64,000 bases of DNA from positions 197,635,771-197,699,770 of the forward strand of contig OW240912.1 of the NCBI GenBank assembly GCA_933207985.1. The letters are read 5' to 3'. The stretch comes from Pelobates cultripes (taxonomy: Eukaryota > Chordata > Amphibia > Anura > Pelobatidae). Below, one piece after another: positions 34,460 to 46,516 of the stretch. Made by a program: the position numbers and the translations under genes. The notes beneath the pieces were generated by a model. It searched no databases, was not told the origin of the DNA, and saw only the letters and a program-made list of their open reading frames with translations. Positions within the stretch are counted from its first letter, which is position 1, and each line of letters opens with the position of its first letter.

Positions 34460-34560
34460 CACACAAACATCAGTATGATACACATATGTTAATAGAGTAT
34501 GATATACTGATACACACAAACATCAGTATGATACACATATGTTAATATATAAAAAATATA

Positions 34561-34608
<48 letters not shown>

Positions 34609-34620
34609 TATATATTTTTT
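34372..34620. repeat. AT-rich palindrome with three copies of a 37-bp arm
   Basis: TTAACATATGTGTATCATAC plus TGATGTTTGTGTGTG occurs at 34373-34408. It is inverted at 34457-34493 across a central (TA)n, and repeated again in the inverted sense at 34512-34548. More (TA)n follows to 34612. Confidence 0.85.
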
Positions 34621-34760
34621 TTTTATAACCATAATAATTTATAAGATTACGTGTGTGTGTGTGTGTGTGTACACACACACAGTTTTACAAATTAGTTTGG
34701 AATCTAGCAGCCAGCTAGAAAAGTTAGGAGCCAGAGAAATCAACGTCAAAAATACAATTC

Positions 34761-35180
34761 TTAAAGGGACACTATAATCACCAGAACCACTACAGCTTAA
34801 TGTAGTTGCTCTGAAGTCTATATCCTGACCCTGAACGCTTTTAAATGTAAACACTGACTTTTCAGACAAAAAGCAGTGTTTACATTGCTGCCTGGTGACA
34901 CCTCTAGCGACAGTCACTCAGAAGGCCTCTAGAGGTGCTTCCTGGGTCAGTGCTTCACACTGTGCAGCCCTACATTAATGTTCCCTATACAGATGCATTG
35001 ATTCAATGCATCTCTATGAGAAGGTAAATTGGCGCAGTGGCATTTTGCCGTGCATGCGCAATAGTCTCCCAATGCTTTGCTACGAGGAAGCATTGGATTG
35101 GCTGAGATCGTCAAGATTGAGGATTTCAGCCATGGAGGTGGGGCCAGCCACAGCGTGGAAAAAAGGTGAGTAAAAAAAAA
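34761..35180. mobile_element. T2-like repeat, left end TTAAAGGGACACTATAATC
   Basis: The left terminus is clear. The inner segment AAGCATTGGATTGGCTGAGATC resembles 61133-61155, showing a longer T2-type family with both copies in the window. The right end is not resolved. A (GT)n/(AC)n palindrome lies just before it at 34652-34681. Confidence 0.5.
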
Positions 35181-36089
35181 AAAACCTTTCCCATGTGATT
35201 GGAGGGAACACACACACTTACTGACCGACTCAGACTCACTCACAGACAGACACTTAGACCAACACTCCGACAGACACACACTCACAGACATACTCACAAA
35301 CACACACACTCAGACAGATACACACACTCACTCACAAGTAATTACTCTTTTATTCAAATTTACCTTTAGAGAGCTGGAGAGAATATGCTTTCCATGGGGT
35401 CCAGTAGCACTGCTGTCATTTCCCTACTCGGCTCACTCTCACGCACTGTTTAGTGAGCCGGGGGCCAGAGTGACATCATAACCCAGCTCCGTGTATCACT
35501 GCAAGCTGCGCAAGGGAGCAGAGCAGGGAGATTACAACTCCTTCGCCGTGGCACTAAGTCAGCAGCCCGCCTCCCTCGGCTCTGCATTACTCGGCTGCTA
35601 CCTTCCGTCAGCTGCCCACCTTTTCTACCACAGCTCTCCATGGGCCGGCCACCCCTCTCTCTCCCTCTGCAATAAATGAGCTGGCCGCCCCCAGCAGCCT
35701 GCCTGCCTCAGTCCTCAGTGATCCCAATGCCTGCCTCTGCTCTCAGGCAGCCGATCACCATGGGGGCTGAACATATATATATTTTGATATAATACACATA
35801 TGTTAGTAGACATTTGTGCAAATATATAGATGCATAATACTCCCACAAATCACCAAATCACATAGATAAAGCAAAACTATATATAATTTTTTTAAGATTC
35901 AATTTATTTTAAATTTAAAAAAAAAAACATATACAGACACATGGATTTTTAATTAATAAATACTCACTGGCACACACAGGCGTGTAGTCACTGATGCCCA
36001 TACATACTGACATGTACTCATCAACAGACACTGGCACACAAACTAATGCTGCATCCCATACAAACACTGGCACACAATCACTAATGCAT

Positions 36090-36218
36090 ACACACTCCCT
36101 GACATACACACACATTGATCCACACTGACACATTGATCCATACTGACACACACACACACACACACTGATCCACACTGAAACACTGATCCACACTGACACA
36201 CTGATCCATACTGACACA

Positions 36219-36251
<33 letters not shown>

Positions 36252-36510
36252 ATCCATACTGACACACACGCACATTGATCCATACTGACACACACACACA
36301 CATTGATCCATACTGACACACACACACATTGATCCATACTGACACATTGATCCATACTGACACACACACACATTGATCCATACTGACACACACACACGTT
36401 GATCCATACTGACACACACACACACACATTGATCCATACTGACACATTGATCCATACTGACACACACACACACATTGATCCATACTGACACACACATTAC
36501 AAAAATACAC
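36090..36510. repeat. Minisatellite CATTGATCCATACTGA with (CA)n
   Basis: About 14 copies of TTGATCCATACTGACA joined by (CA)n of varying length. Unit length changes keep all three minus-strand frames open (up to 192 codons, QYGSMCVCVSV patterns). These are not genes. Related CA/CTCA-rich DNA occupies 35200-35340. Confidence 0.93.
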
Positions 36511-36579
36511 ACCAAACACACTCACAACTACACCCTCAAATATAAACACTCTAAGAATCAGAACAATTAAAATAAAATG

Positions 36580-36944
36580 CCTGGCTGGGTGCCTCTGCTC
36601 ACTGAGCCTACCTTGCTCCTTCCCAGCAGCTTCCCTCCAGCTCTCTCACAGCACTTTGCACACAGGAAGCAAGACTTAGGAAGACCCATGTGGGCTGCCC
36701 TGCTCTGCCTGATTGCCAGGTCACATGCTTCCTGGGTGTAAAGGCTGTCAGGCAGGGACAGAGACTTCCATCCTCACTGCACTCACTCCAGGCTCCTGCC
36801 GAAAGTTCTATTTCCAGCACCTGCTGCTCGCGAGTGGATAAAGGAAAGCCTCTTCAAGAGGTAAGAGGAGACCTGTGCTCCCCAGTACCCCCAATGTGAG
36901 TGTGTGTACTGGGTGAAATTTCCCGGTAGGCCAGTCCGGCCCTG
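36580..36944. mobile_element. Probable hAT element, right terminus only
   Basis: The block ends CCGGTAGGCCAGTCCGGCCCTG; reversed this is CAGGGCCGGACTGGCCTACC, a typical hAT terminus. The left end was not found upstream, so the start is arbitrary. Confidence 0.4.
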
Positions 36945-37249
36945 ATGGCCAAAGGTACTCAGACTACGCTAACTGACACAGCCAAAGTACTGAGACCTCT
37001 GTAATACCTCTACTTCATGCTCCAGAAACGACGGCACCGCCTCCTGAAAATATTCCTGTTCTAGCTACTACCAACACGACTTCCAGCCTGCTCAAAGAAG
37101 AAATATCGCCAGAATGTACCTGTGGCTCAAATGGTACTGTAGTCTGCAAAAAGAACTTACAAATGTTCGAGAAGGCATTGCGTGCCACGAACTCCACTCC
37201 TGCTGAAGAACCTGTTCACGTCCAGAGGCCGTTCCTGAAGGAGGGGTAC

Positions 37250-37677
37250 TGTCACGGTTATTCCCATGCCATCCAGACGGCTAGGCGTGGCCACCCCATA
37301 AGTGCCCAACAGGGGATTTGAACCTGGGTACCTTATGTCCTGGGCCTGCTATACTGCCTTATTGTATCTGATTCTGAAATTATCTTTAACCCTTTCCTGT
37401 CTTGTTTGCCCATCTGACTGATTACCGTGTACCTGACTCTGGCTAGTTCTTGTTTTCGCTTTCTCCGTTACCTTGACCTTGGCTCATCTCTGATTATGCT
37501 TTTTCTATGTGACATTACAATAGGGCCATGGACCCTGCAGGGTTAGGACTGCAAGTGGCCACCTATGAGGCAGTATAGCAGGCCCAGGACATAAAGGACC
37601 CAGGTTCAAATCCCCTGTTGGGCACCTATGGGGTGGCCACGCCTAGCCGTCTGGATGGCACGGGGAGAACCATAACA
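37250..37677. repeat. Inverted repeat, 110-bp arms, with tRNA B-box-like motif
   Basis: 37250-37361 and 37568-37677 are inverted copies (GCCATCCAGACGGCTAGGCG with its complement; GTATAGCAGGCCCAGGACATAA). The arms begin TGTCACGGTTA and end CATAACA. Both contain GGTTCAAATCC (37603-37613 plus; 37314-37324 minus), a match to the RNA polymerase III B box. The 206-bp centre resembles the 3' part of the LTRs at 4608/9084. A 43-bp direct duplication follows at 37677-37760. Confidence 0.7.
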
Positions 37678-37849
37678 ATAGCCTGCTTGAGCACAGAAGA
37701 TTGTAGGGGAGAAATGTAACAATAGCCTGCTTGAGCACAGAAGATTGTGGAACTGGAGGAATTGATAAAACAACGGGTCAACTTTAGGTAGGGTAAAAGA
37801 GGCCTGGGGGACCTTTCGGTATTGCATTAAACTGGTAGTAGGGATGAAT

Positions 37850-38090
37850 TAAATTAGGGGAGGGGGGTTAGGAAGGGCAGTGTGTTTAATTGGGGTAGAA
37901 GGGGAGGGAGGGCAATTTATTAAATTGGGGGAGGGGTGAAGAAGGGCAGTTTATTAAATTGGGGAGGGGGAGGGAGGGCAGTGTATGACATTTGGGGGAG
38001 ATGGGGAGTGTATTGAGTTGGGGGTAGGGAAAGGAGCAGTGTATTAAATTAGGGGAAATGATGGGGGAAGAATGGCAGTGTATTAAAAAT
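37850..38090. repeat. G-rich minisatellite (TTAAATTGGGGGAGGGG)
   Basis: Five to six units of about 40-50 bp of the type GGGCAGTGTATTAAATTGGGG with GGAGGGG runs. Several units have four or more G-runs. It is followed at 38150-38770 by degenerate CA-rich DNA (CACACACTACAGCCCCTAGA repeats). Confidence 0.8.
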
Positions 38091-38993
38091 ATTTTTTGTA
38101 TGATTTGATTTTTTTAATTTAATTATTTGTTTCCCTTTACAGCCTGAACCCTTATGCCCTCCTATACAACAGCCCCATAAATACATCCTGAAGACCCTTA
38201 TACACACACAGCAGCCCTAATGCAAACTCACTGTAACCCTATACACACACTAGAGTCCATACACATAAACATTAGATACACGTATACGCACACTACAGCC
38301 CCTAGATGCACACACACCCTCTAGACACACACTACACCACATAGACTGACAAACACTCCCTATAGCCCCAGACTCCCACACTACAGCCCATATACAAATA
38401 CAAACTACCCTGAAACACAAACTACTCTGCTCACAAAAAACTACAGCCCCTATAGATAAAAACACACATTACAGCATCTGTAACACGCTTCAGCCCCTAG
38501 ATACACCCACACACACACACAACAGTCCTGATACACATACATGCACATTACAACCTCTAGAAGTACTACAAATACACACGTTTTCTCTCTCTCTCTCTCT
38601 ACAACCACTAGACAGACACACAATCTCTACAGACCCTAGACGCACATACTTTACATCCAGTGGAAACATATACACACTACAGTCCATAGTACACCACAGA
38701 CTCCTTTACATGCACACACAACACCCCAAACAGTCACTTCTATGAACACACAATCTCACAATCAGTCTCCAACCACATACAGTGCCACAGAGCCTTCCCA
38801 CACATGCACAACACCCGTTACTGGTCACACCTCACTTTTGTCCTCTGTTATCCCTTTGGTGGGGACACCAGAGGCAAATCACCAGCAATCGCAGTCAGTT
38901 ATTATTATTGTTTTTTTTTTAAGTGTGGCATAGATTGGTGGTAAAATGGTTGCATGAAAAGAGTCAAAATACCCCAAGTTTAATACCTTAGAC

Positions 38994-39722
38994 CAGGGGT
39001 AGTCAACCTTTTAATACCTAGTGCCCACTTTTGTATCTTTGTTCATGGTAAGATTTCCTTACCGCCCACCAGTGCCGCAGAAGCTAATTTTATAGCACAA
39101 GTGGAACTTTTTTTTAAAATATGTACTTAAAACAATGATTTTTTTTTCTTTTTCTATTTTCTATTATACTTTTTCTTATGTGTGTCTGTGAGGTGCTGTG
39201 TGTATGAAGGGTGTAGTGTTTGTGTAAGGGTCAGTTTGTGTGTGAGGGGTGCCATATGTGTGTGAGGCTGCAGTGTGTGTGTAAAAGGTGCAGTGTGTGT
39301 CTCCCTCTCCCTTCTTACCTTTTAGTGGGGGACATAATGCTGCAAGCCTTGGTGGCATGATCACTTTAGCCTGCAGCTCCTCTGGCTGCAGGCCGACTCT
39401 CCTGTCCTCCTGCGAGCATACCACTGTATCAGAACGTTTCATGGCAACACTCCGGACAGCTTGCTCGTGGGAGCAACTCAGAGCCTCCCAGGCCATTCCC
39501 TCTCTCCGCTGGATCTAAGTGCCAGCGAGCCGGTGAGGGAGATCTTTGATCTCCTCACCAGCCCGATAGGGCTTACAGCAAGGCTGGCTCTGCTTGGGCC
39601 GGCAAGGGAGATTAAAGGATCTCCACTGCTGGCCTTGGCATTTTCTGTAGAACCCACCACCGCCCACATAAAATCCCAAACCGCCCACTAGTGGGCAGTA
39701 GGGACCAGGTTGACTACCCCTG
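38994..39722. mobile_element. hAT-type MITE (CAGGGGTAGTCAACCT)
   Basis: Left CAGGGGTAGTCAACCTTTT and right AGGTTGACTACCCCTG are inverted ends. The 8-bp flanks CCTTAGAC and CATTAGAA agree at 6 of 8 positions. TGCCCACTxxTGTAT next to the left end and CCGCCCACTAGTGGGCAGTA at the right are subterminal repeats. 729 bp, no transposase. Confidence 0.8.
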
Positions 39723-41329
39723 CATTAGAATGTCTTCTTTTAAAAATATAAACATGTGAAGGGTTATTCAGGGATTCCTGACAGATATCAGTGTTACAAT
39801 GTAACCTTCGTTAATTTTGAAAAACAAAAATGGTTTGGAAATAGCAAAAGTGCTACTTGTACTTATTGCCCTATAACTTGCAAAAAAACAAAAAAAAGCT
39901 AAGAACATGTTAACATTGGGTATTTTTAAACTCAGGACAAAATTTAGAAACTATTTAGCACAGGTGTTTTTTGGTGGTTGTAGATTTTGGGGGTCAAAGT
40001 TAGAAAAAGAATGTTTTTTAATTGTATAGCATGACGGGATGCTTCATATTTGCTTAAGTCTCTCTTTACTAGAACTCCACAGCAGCACATTAACATAGAG
40101 ATAAAAACACCAGAGACAAGAAAAATCTATAAAAGGCTTCTCCCAACTAACTATTCCCTCTTTCTTTGCTGCCCCGCAGACAGTACAGGTCAGAGTACCA
40201 CTGCCTCCTGTTTATATGGGTGGCTGTGGACATTTTACTGTATTTATATGTTTATTACTGTATTGATTTATTTGTTTAGAGGGTATTTTCTGCATCTACC
40301 TACTTAGTGCTGTAGGGGTTGATTTATTTAGCTATACTGTATTTTATACACCTACCTGCTTAGTGCTGTGGGGATTTATTTATTTAGCTATACTGTATTT
40401 TCTTCACCTACCTGCTTAGTGCTGTAGTGATTGCTTGATTGATTTATTTACTCTGTTTTTCTGTATCTACATTCTTATGGCTGCAGGGATTTATTTGTTT
40501 AGAATGTGTTTACCTTCCTACTGCCATTATGATTTATTTATTTAGATTGTATTTTTCTGTCCCTACTTTTTTGCTTTAGGGATGTATTTTCTCTTATGAC
40601 TTTTCTGCATTTTCCTGTTTTGGGCCCCCCTGTCTGGGGATCGTTTTTTTCTCGGGTTTGGGGAGGGGGTTCCTTTTTTTCCTCCCTCCCTCTACCTTTT
40701 CCTGGTGGCTTTGCCCCCTTCATTTTTTGTCAGTTTTGCGGCCGCCGGGACCCCGGAGTAAGACTCCGGCGGTCCCACGTGTTGGATCCCGCCCGCCGGG
40801 TGCCCTGCCGAGCGAGATCCTCTGCTTCCACCCCCCACCCGACCCACGCTTCTGCTTGCGGTATAACTGCTCCCGCAGCATGGGTGGGGGGATGGTTACC
40901 TTCCCATGCAGTGCAGTGGCCCCGAGCATCCACTTCCCGCGACGCCATTTACTAGACTTACCGCATTAGTTCCGTCGATGGCAGGCACATGTGCTGTAGC
41001 TTTGACTGGGACTCAGCTATGATTTGGGCGCATTGCACCCTCAGGCTGTCCTGGCTTTGTGCCCCATGTGGCTGGCAGGTTAGGCTACTGGGAACCATAG
41101 TTCCGTCAAGGGTTACTGGCACAACTGGCAGTGTTACCACTTATACTCACTCACCCACCCCCCCCCACCCCCTTTTTGTTTTGTTCAGATGATTGCTTGC
41201 AGCACTCTGTTTTATCATATTGACCAATGGAGCACCTCTTGTGAGGTAACTCAGTTAGTGAGTTCCCTGACTACAGGTGTACTCAATATGCAAGTTCACT
41301 ATTTACGGAGTGTCAGGCACTATTTAACT

Positions 41330-41600
41330 GAAGTGTGTTATATACAGTTACACAATGGAATGCTATGTACAGTCACACAGAAGAATGCTATGTACAGTTA
41401 TACAGTAGAAGGCTATGTACAAATACACAGAAGAATGTACGTACAGTTACACGGAAGAGTGTTATGTACAGTTACACGGAAGAGTGTTACGGTATGTACA
41501 GTTACACAGAAGAGCGTTAGGTATGGTTACACAGAAGAGCGTTAGGTATGGTTACACAGAAGAGCGTTAGGTAAGGTTACACAGAAGTGTGTTATGTGCT
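41330..41600. repeat. Minisatellite, about 24-bp unit (TATGTACAGTTACACAGAAG)
   Basis: About eleven tandem copies with drift towards TAGGTATGGTTACACAGAAG at the right. The unit is divisible by three in places, so repeated MYSYTEE-like frames appear; these are not genes. Confidence 0.9.
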
Positions 41601-41734
41601 ATTAATCTGAAGAAGTGTTATGTACATCTTATCTGAAGAACAAAAGGTACATTTTATCAGAAGAATGGAATGCGCAGTTCCTCACCTGTACATCTCTGAA
41701 GTTCCTGACTTGTCTGTGCCCCAGGACTTGGCCG

Positions 41735-41860
41735 GCTTTGTCCGTGCCTTACTGATTGGCCTGCTTTGTCTGTGCCCCATTGATTGGCCTGCTTTGTCTG
41801 TGCCCCATTGATTTGGCCTGTGCTGTCTGTGCCCCATTGATCTGGCCTGTGCCAGAATGT
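41735..41860. repeat. Minisatellite, about 28-bp unit (GATTGGCCTGCTTTGTCTGT)
   Basis: Four tandem units ending in GCCCCATT. It lies 130 bp after the preceding minisatellite. Confidence 0.85.
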
Positions 41861-42139
41861 CTGCATGTCAAGCCTTCTGCCACATACTCACGCTTGTGCA
41901 TTGCATGCGCTGCCCAACTTGCCTCGGTCACCATATGGGGTGCTGCCCCTATCTCCCTGCCAGTGACACTTGTCCTCTATACTCCTTGAGGTCGTTTTGC
42001 CTGGGACCACTGCACAGGAGAACCCTTCCGGGTTAACAGCGCAGACAATGACTACTATGGCAGTGACCGCCTCCGTGGAATTAGGCTTCAGCCAGGGTCC
42101 TCCCTTAAGCTTATCAGAAGCGTAACGCTAGAGGGCCCA

Positions 42140-42545
42140 CCTTTAAAATGGCAGGTGACTTGAATGAGTCAGACTCTCCTAGAGGAGAGCAGGCAAGGGC
42201 ACATGAGCGCTACTGGAAGGGTGAATGCCCTGAACCAGGCTCCCAGAAAGATAAGACTCCAAGGAGCGGCTAACCCCTCTGCAATCGGCCAGGCGGCCCT
42301 GCCTATATGGCGCAGGGGAGGCGATGACCACCGGACGCGGCAGTGACCACCTTCTTATAAAAGGCAGACGAACTGAAGGAGTCAAACTCTCTGAGTGGAG
42401 AGCAGGCAAGGGCGCATAAGCACTATGAGTAGGGTGAAGGCCCGGAACCAGACGCCCGGAAAGATTAGACTCCAGAGAAGTGTCTAGCCCTGATACGATC
42501 GGCCTTGATGGCCAGACGACACTGCCTATGTGGCGCAGGGGTGAA
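42140..42545. repeat. Diverged tandem duplication, about 212-bp unit
   Basis: Both halves contain GAGAGCAGGCAAGGGC, GAACCAG, AAAGATxAGACTCCA and CTGCCTATxTGGCGCAGGGG in the same order. The two copies differ at many positions. Function unknown. Confidence 0.75.
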
Positions 42546-43204
42546 GGTCCCCGTAACACCCCCCTCCACCATTTCCGCCCCAGCTGAATGGCTGGCGGAC
42601 CGGTTCCCCTCGGAGGGAGAGGACGATGGGGGTGTGGATTATGATGACAGCCCCTAGTGGCACCATGAGATGTAGAAAAAAAGTCCACTACAGGGGCCCC
42701 GACAACCGTGGAAGAAGAGGTCGTCTCGTGGATCGTTAGAACCCGTAGACCGCTGTCTTAAGAAGCCCGCAGGATAATTTGAGTGGTATTCCCAGCCGGG
42801 CTCCCGAACAAAGTAGCCGCAAACCCAGACTTAGACCCCGATGGGGCACTGCGGTTTTGCTGGTTAAGCACCTGTCTAGTATTCAGGAGATCCTGAGTGC
42901 GGCCCACTGCAGTGCCTATACTATTAAGTCCGCACTGGCAAGCCGATTGTTCTCCGCTACACGAGTGAGTTGTGCTAGCGGAACATACGAGGAAGTATAA
43001 GATGTGTCCTTTTTTACATGGAAATACTTGACGGAGGCTTATCTCAGCTCCAACCTGTACCTTTTATAGGGGATTGGACCCTTGACCCGGAATTTCACAC
43101 TTGCATCCTTCGGCGGGGGAGGAACGTGGACGGGGTTGAGCCAGCCCCGAGGGACATCTGTGCTATTAACCCCTTTTGCACCACGGTGGGGGGACCTTGA
43201 CAAA

Positions 43205-43264
43205 GGGGGAAGCTGTAATGCCAGGAAAACTAGTTGTTTTCCTGACACTATAGTTTCCCTTTAA
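43205..43264. mobile_element. T2-type MITE remnant
   Basis: CCAGGAAAACTAGTTGTTTTCCTG hairpin followed by ACACTATAGTTTCCCTTTAA, the right terminus of the TTAAAGG family. The left end is decayed. Confidence 0.6.
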
Positions 43265-44315
43265 TCACTAAAGAGTGTATTGCTGGAAATTAAAAAATAA
43301 TTTAAAATTTTTAGACATGAATAGAACAACTGAATTCACAGCAGACTTTTTTTTTTACAGTTTTATTATTTTGTCCTAAAATTCAACAATAATTTTAGAT
43401 CCCACTGGATTGACCTTACTACATTGATGCGGCAAAATGTGACTTTAACTTGTGGTGCGGAGTCAACACGTTGAATTTGCAAGTTGGCAAGGAAAGCCAT
43501 GTGAATTATGCATAGGGCCATGTGTCTTTTAATACAAGTCTCTGTCACACACCAGGACTTGATGGGGGGCTGCAGTGACATTTGTTTTGTGTGTGTATAC
43601 AAGATGCATCAAACTGTGAAGCCATAAACAAGTCTGTTCCCCCCAGTATTGTTTAGAAGAAACGTTTAAACACCAGCTCTGTTTATATCTGCCTGTATGT
43701 ATACAATCAGAAAGCTTTGGTTCTGTTTAAATCTTTGTGTTTTCCTTTCCACTACTCATTGGGTCGTTTCAACTCTGCCATCAGCCCATTTATACATCCT
43801 GAAATAGGCGAGCCAGTATCTGCTAGCTTGTGATCTCCATCCATAAAGGCTTGCAATTTAAGTGGGATTGAATAACAAGACATGTGCTTAAAGCCCTGCC
43901 AAGGAGAAATTCAAACAGCTTGTTTTTTTTACCTATTCCTCTATGCTTTCATTTAGAAGCACGTAGTTCAGCAGGTCAACCTGTTCAGTCACTGAGAACA
44001 GCCATTCATACAGGAACTGGGTAAATAGGACATGAAGCATGAGGAGGAAACCAACACAGAACATAGCTTGTTAGCCAAGAAAACAGTAACAAAAAGACAC
44101 GGGCAGGATAAACACACACTTACTGTGCTCAAAATCATACACGCCTTGAGAGTTTATACAACACACAGCGAAATACTATACTATACTTGGAATCGCATTA
44201 ACAAACAGAACCTGGAGCAAGCACTTAACCCTTTCATTGGAAGGAAATAAGGCAAAGGTATTTTACTGTTAATATATTGCACACTGGAAAGCTTTGTAAA
44301 GTTAATTATATTGTA
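43265..44315. other. Intergenic, apparently low-copy DNA
   Basis: No repeat family recognised. A 72-codon frame at 44032-44250 has no family resemblance. This could be one of the few unique stretches between the two genes. Confidence 0.35.
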
Positions 44316-44323
44316 TTAATAGC

Positions 44324-44967
44324 CAGTGGTGACTTTAGGAATAATATATAGGAGGGGAGGGGGACAGATACCACAGTCAAAACTGGGGGCGCTAATATTT
44401 TTCACTAGGGGGTGAGGTAATTTGCTGCCATTGGCAGTCTGACGCCCGCAGCATCAGACAACAAACTTACATAGAATTCACATTATCCGCCTGGATTTCT
44501 TGATCTGGGATGGCTAATGACAACACCTAACTTTGATCTTTCTTTAGCAGATAACTCCCTTATTTGAGGTTGCCATATTTCAGGGCTCCAAGTAAGAGAG
44601 CTATCTGCTAAACAGAGACCTAATTTGTTATCTTTAATTATGGAAATCTTACAAAAGGGTACCAATTTAGGGAGTTATCTACCTAATGGCAAAAAGATCA
44701 ACATTTAAAAAAGCACTTTTCTCAATTGATCTTTCAGTTTTTTTAGTAGATAACTCCCTTATTTGTTATCCTTATGTGGGATTGCCATATTTAAGGACAC
44801 AAAGTAAGGGAGCTATCAGCTAAACATAGACCTAACTTGGTATCTTTAAATATGGAAATCCCACATAATAGGTACCAAGTTAGGGAATTATCTATTAAAC
44901 AGCAAAAAGATTTTTAAAAAGAGGGGACATTGCCCCCTATGCCCCCCATCCCCCAGCAATGCCACTG
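44324..44967. mobile_element. hAT-type MITE with internal tandem duplication
   Basis: The ends are CAGTGGTGACTTTAGG and, inverted, CAGTGGCATTGCTGG. 8-bp flanks TTAATAGC (44316-44323) and TTAATAAC (44968-44975) agree at 7 of 8. The inside has two roughly 215-bp tandem copies (GATAACTCCCTTATTTG ... AGGGAxTTATCTA), each with inverted symmetry. Confidence 0.78.
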
Positions 44968-44975
44968 TTAATAAC

Positions 44976-46516
44976 TTAGCATAACTCCTCACTGTCAGCC
45001 ACTACCAACAACTTTCAGCCTCACTGGTAGGTTTTATATTAGCTTCTTGAAGAACGAAGAATAGATCTTAACTTACACATTACATGCTAATGCATATCTC
45101 CCAACAAACCAACATCTGGAAATGCATTCTTTATTTGTAACTCCAATCATACCATTCCAAGCCTTTTCTACTATGCACACTGCTTTACTAAAACTGCTCT
45201 CTTCCTGGTGTTACATCATATCCAGCAATGTAAGCAACTAAGCTATATCAATGTCCTGCTTTGTCTCAGTATTTTTCTTACGCCTGACACCTGACACTTC
45301 TATATACTGGGAAGGGCTACTATTGTCAAGAAATTTAATTCGCCAAGCCATCAGCCATTACTGTTGCGGCTGCTGGAAATTGTCTCTATTTATGGAGAAT
45401 CACACTGTCTCGCGGGATCCTCTATAGATCTCTCTTCTGTACACTCGCACATGCAAGAAGAGAACCTTCCAGACGATGCCGGCAGGACTCGTGAGGGACA
45501 GGTTCAGATAAGTTAAACTCACCTTTGCCTGTACCCTGGACCCCCAGCTATGATGTCACCATCCGTTCTTTTATTTACAAATTATGAATTAGAATCTTTA
45601 TGAAATACTCAATTGACTGTGTTGGAATTTAACTGAAACTCCAACCCAGTCAAGAGATATACAGAGACAAAGTCCTGACTACTTTGTCTCTGTATATTTC
45701 CTATGCCTAACACGTCTAGAGACTGACCGGAGCTACCGTCGACTAGAGGTTTCAATCCCCACCAGTAACGGCTGCAGGGAAATGGCTTTATAAAGTCTCG
45801 CAAGATGCTCCATAGACCTCAGTGCTCTACTCTCATGCATGTGCGAGAGTGCAGCAGTGACGTTGGCACCTGGGGATAAAGCTCCAGGAGCTGAAGAGGA
45901 CCCAGCGAGAGAAGATGACATTGCCACGAGGGACATATTCAGGTTAGTCGAACTCATATTTGTCCACCAAGCCACTAGACGACGAATGGTGATGTCAGAG
46001 CCGGAGGTCCCCAGACGATGACAGTTCCACTTTAAGCTTTTTTTATCTTAATAGTGAGCTACACCGTTCAAAAGTGTAGGTAGACAGGCAGAATTGGGGT
46101 AACATATGTGCATGCCCCTGAAGGTCTAAAGATTCTGGCTCAAAGAATTACAGCATAAGCACCAGCTGTCAGGTTCCAGTTGGACTGGAGAATTAGATCA
46201 CAAAAATCCATGGGTTCAAACCTAAAGCAAAATTCAACAAGTCCTCACTATGGATGCTCCCTACTCCAACCCTTAACCCTACAAACTCCACGTCAACTTC
46301 TTAGTGTCACGATTCTGTTTTCTCTCTTCAGTCTGGTGTAGTACCTCATAGTGCCACTACATTTCTGTGGTGCTGTTGTAGTCTGCGGCACCCAGACTGA
46401 AGAGATCTCATTCTGTTCCCAGCTGGCCCTACCTTGCAATTATCTCCTCCCTATTTAGGACTTGCCCCTTTGTGTTTGCCAGTTCATTAATATTGTTTAT
46501 GATATGGTCCCAGTAT
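44976..46516. other. Intergenic, degenerate repeats
   Basis: 45255-45560 and 45680-46020 look like two diverged copies of one module (TTTGTCTCTGTAT, CACTCTCGCACATGC-type, GGACATATTCAGGTTAG). At 46304 TGTCACGATTCTG may be the left end of another LTR or TIR; CATGACA at 47126-47132 could be its partner around the foldback at 46517. No genes. Confidence 0.4.

Larger units (their letters stand above)
39723..43204. other. Intergenic DNA with several tandem repeats
   Basis: No gene recognised. 40295-40570 holds about four copies of CTACCTGCTTAGTGCTGT with GGGATTTATTTATTTAG. 40620-40960 is GC-rich with CpG, without a splice-bordered exon. 41330-41600 and 41735-41860 are minisatellites. 42140-42545 is a diverged tandem duplication. 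Confidence 0.5.

Noticed and set aside
35915..36549. Three overlapping minus-strand open frames of 146-192 codons rich in Cys/Val/Gln
   Set aside because: They arise from the CATTGATCCATACTGA/(CA)n minisatellite, which lacks stops in every minus-strand frame; there is no family resemblance.
37596..37630. A functional tRNA gene around GGTTCAAATCC
   Set aside because: No cloverleaf with acceptor and anticodon stems could be drawn; the motif sits in an inverted repeat.
41335..41545. Repeated MYSYTEE protein
   Set aside because: Translation of a 24-bp minisatellite with drifting unit length.
42179..42688. 169-codon minus-strand frame
   Set aside because: Covers a tandem duplication whose two halves are read in different frames; no domain resemblance.
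44032..44250. 72-codon frame with basic composition
   Set aside because: No family signature, no splice context and not supported by neighbours; chance frame.
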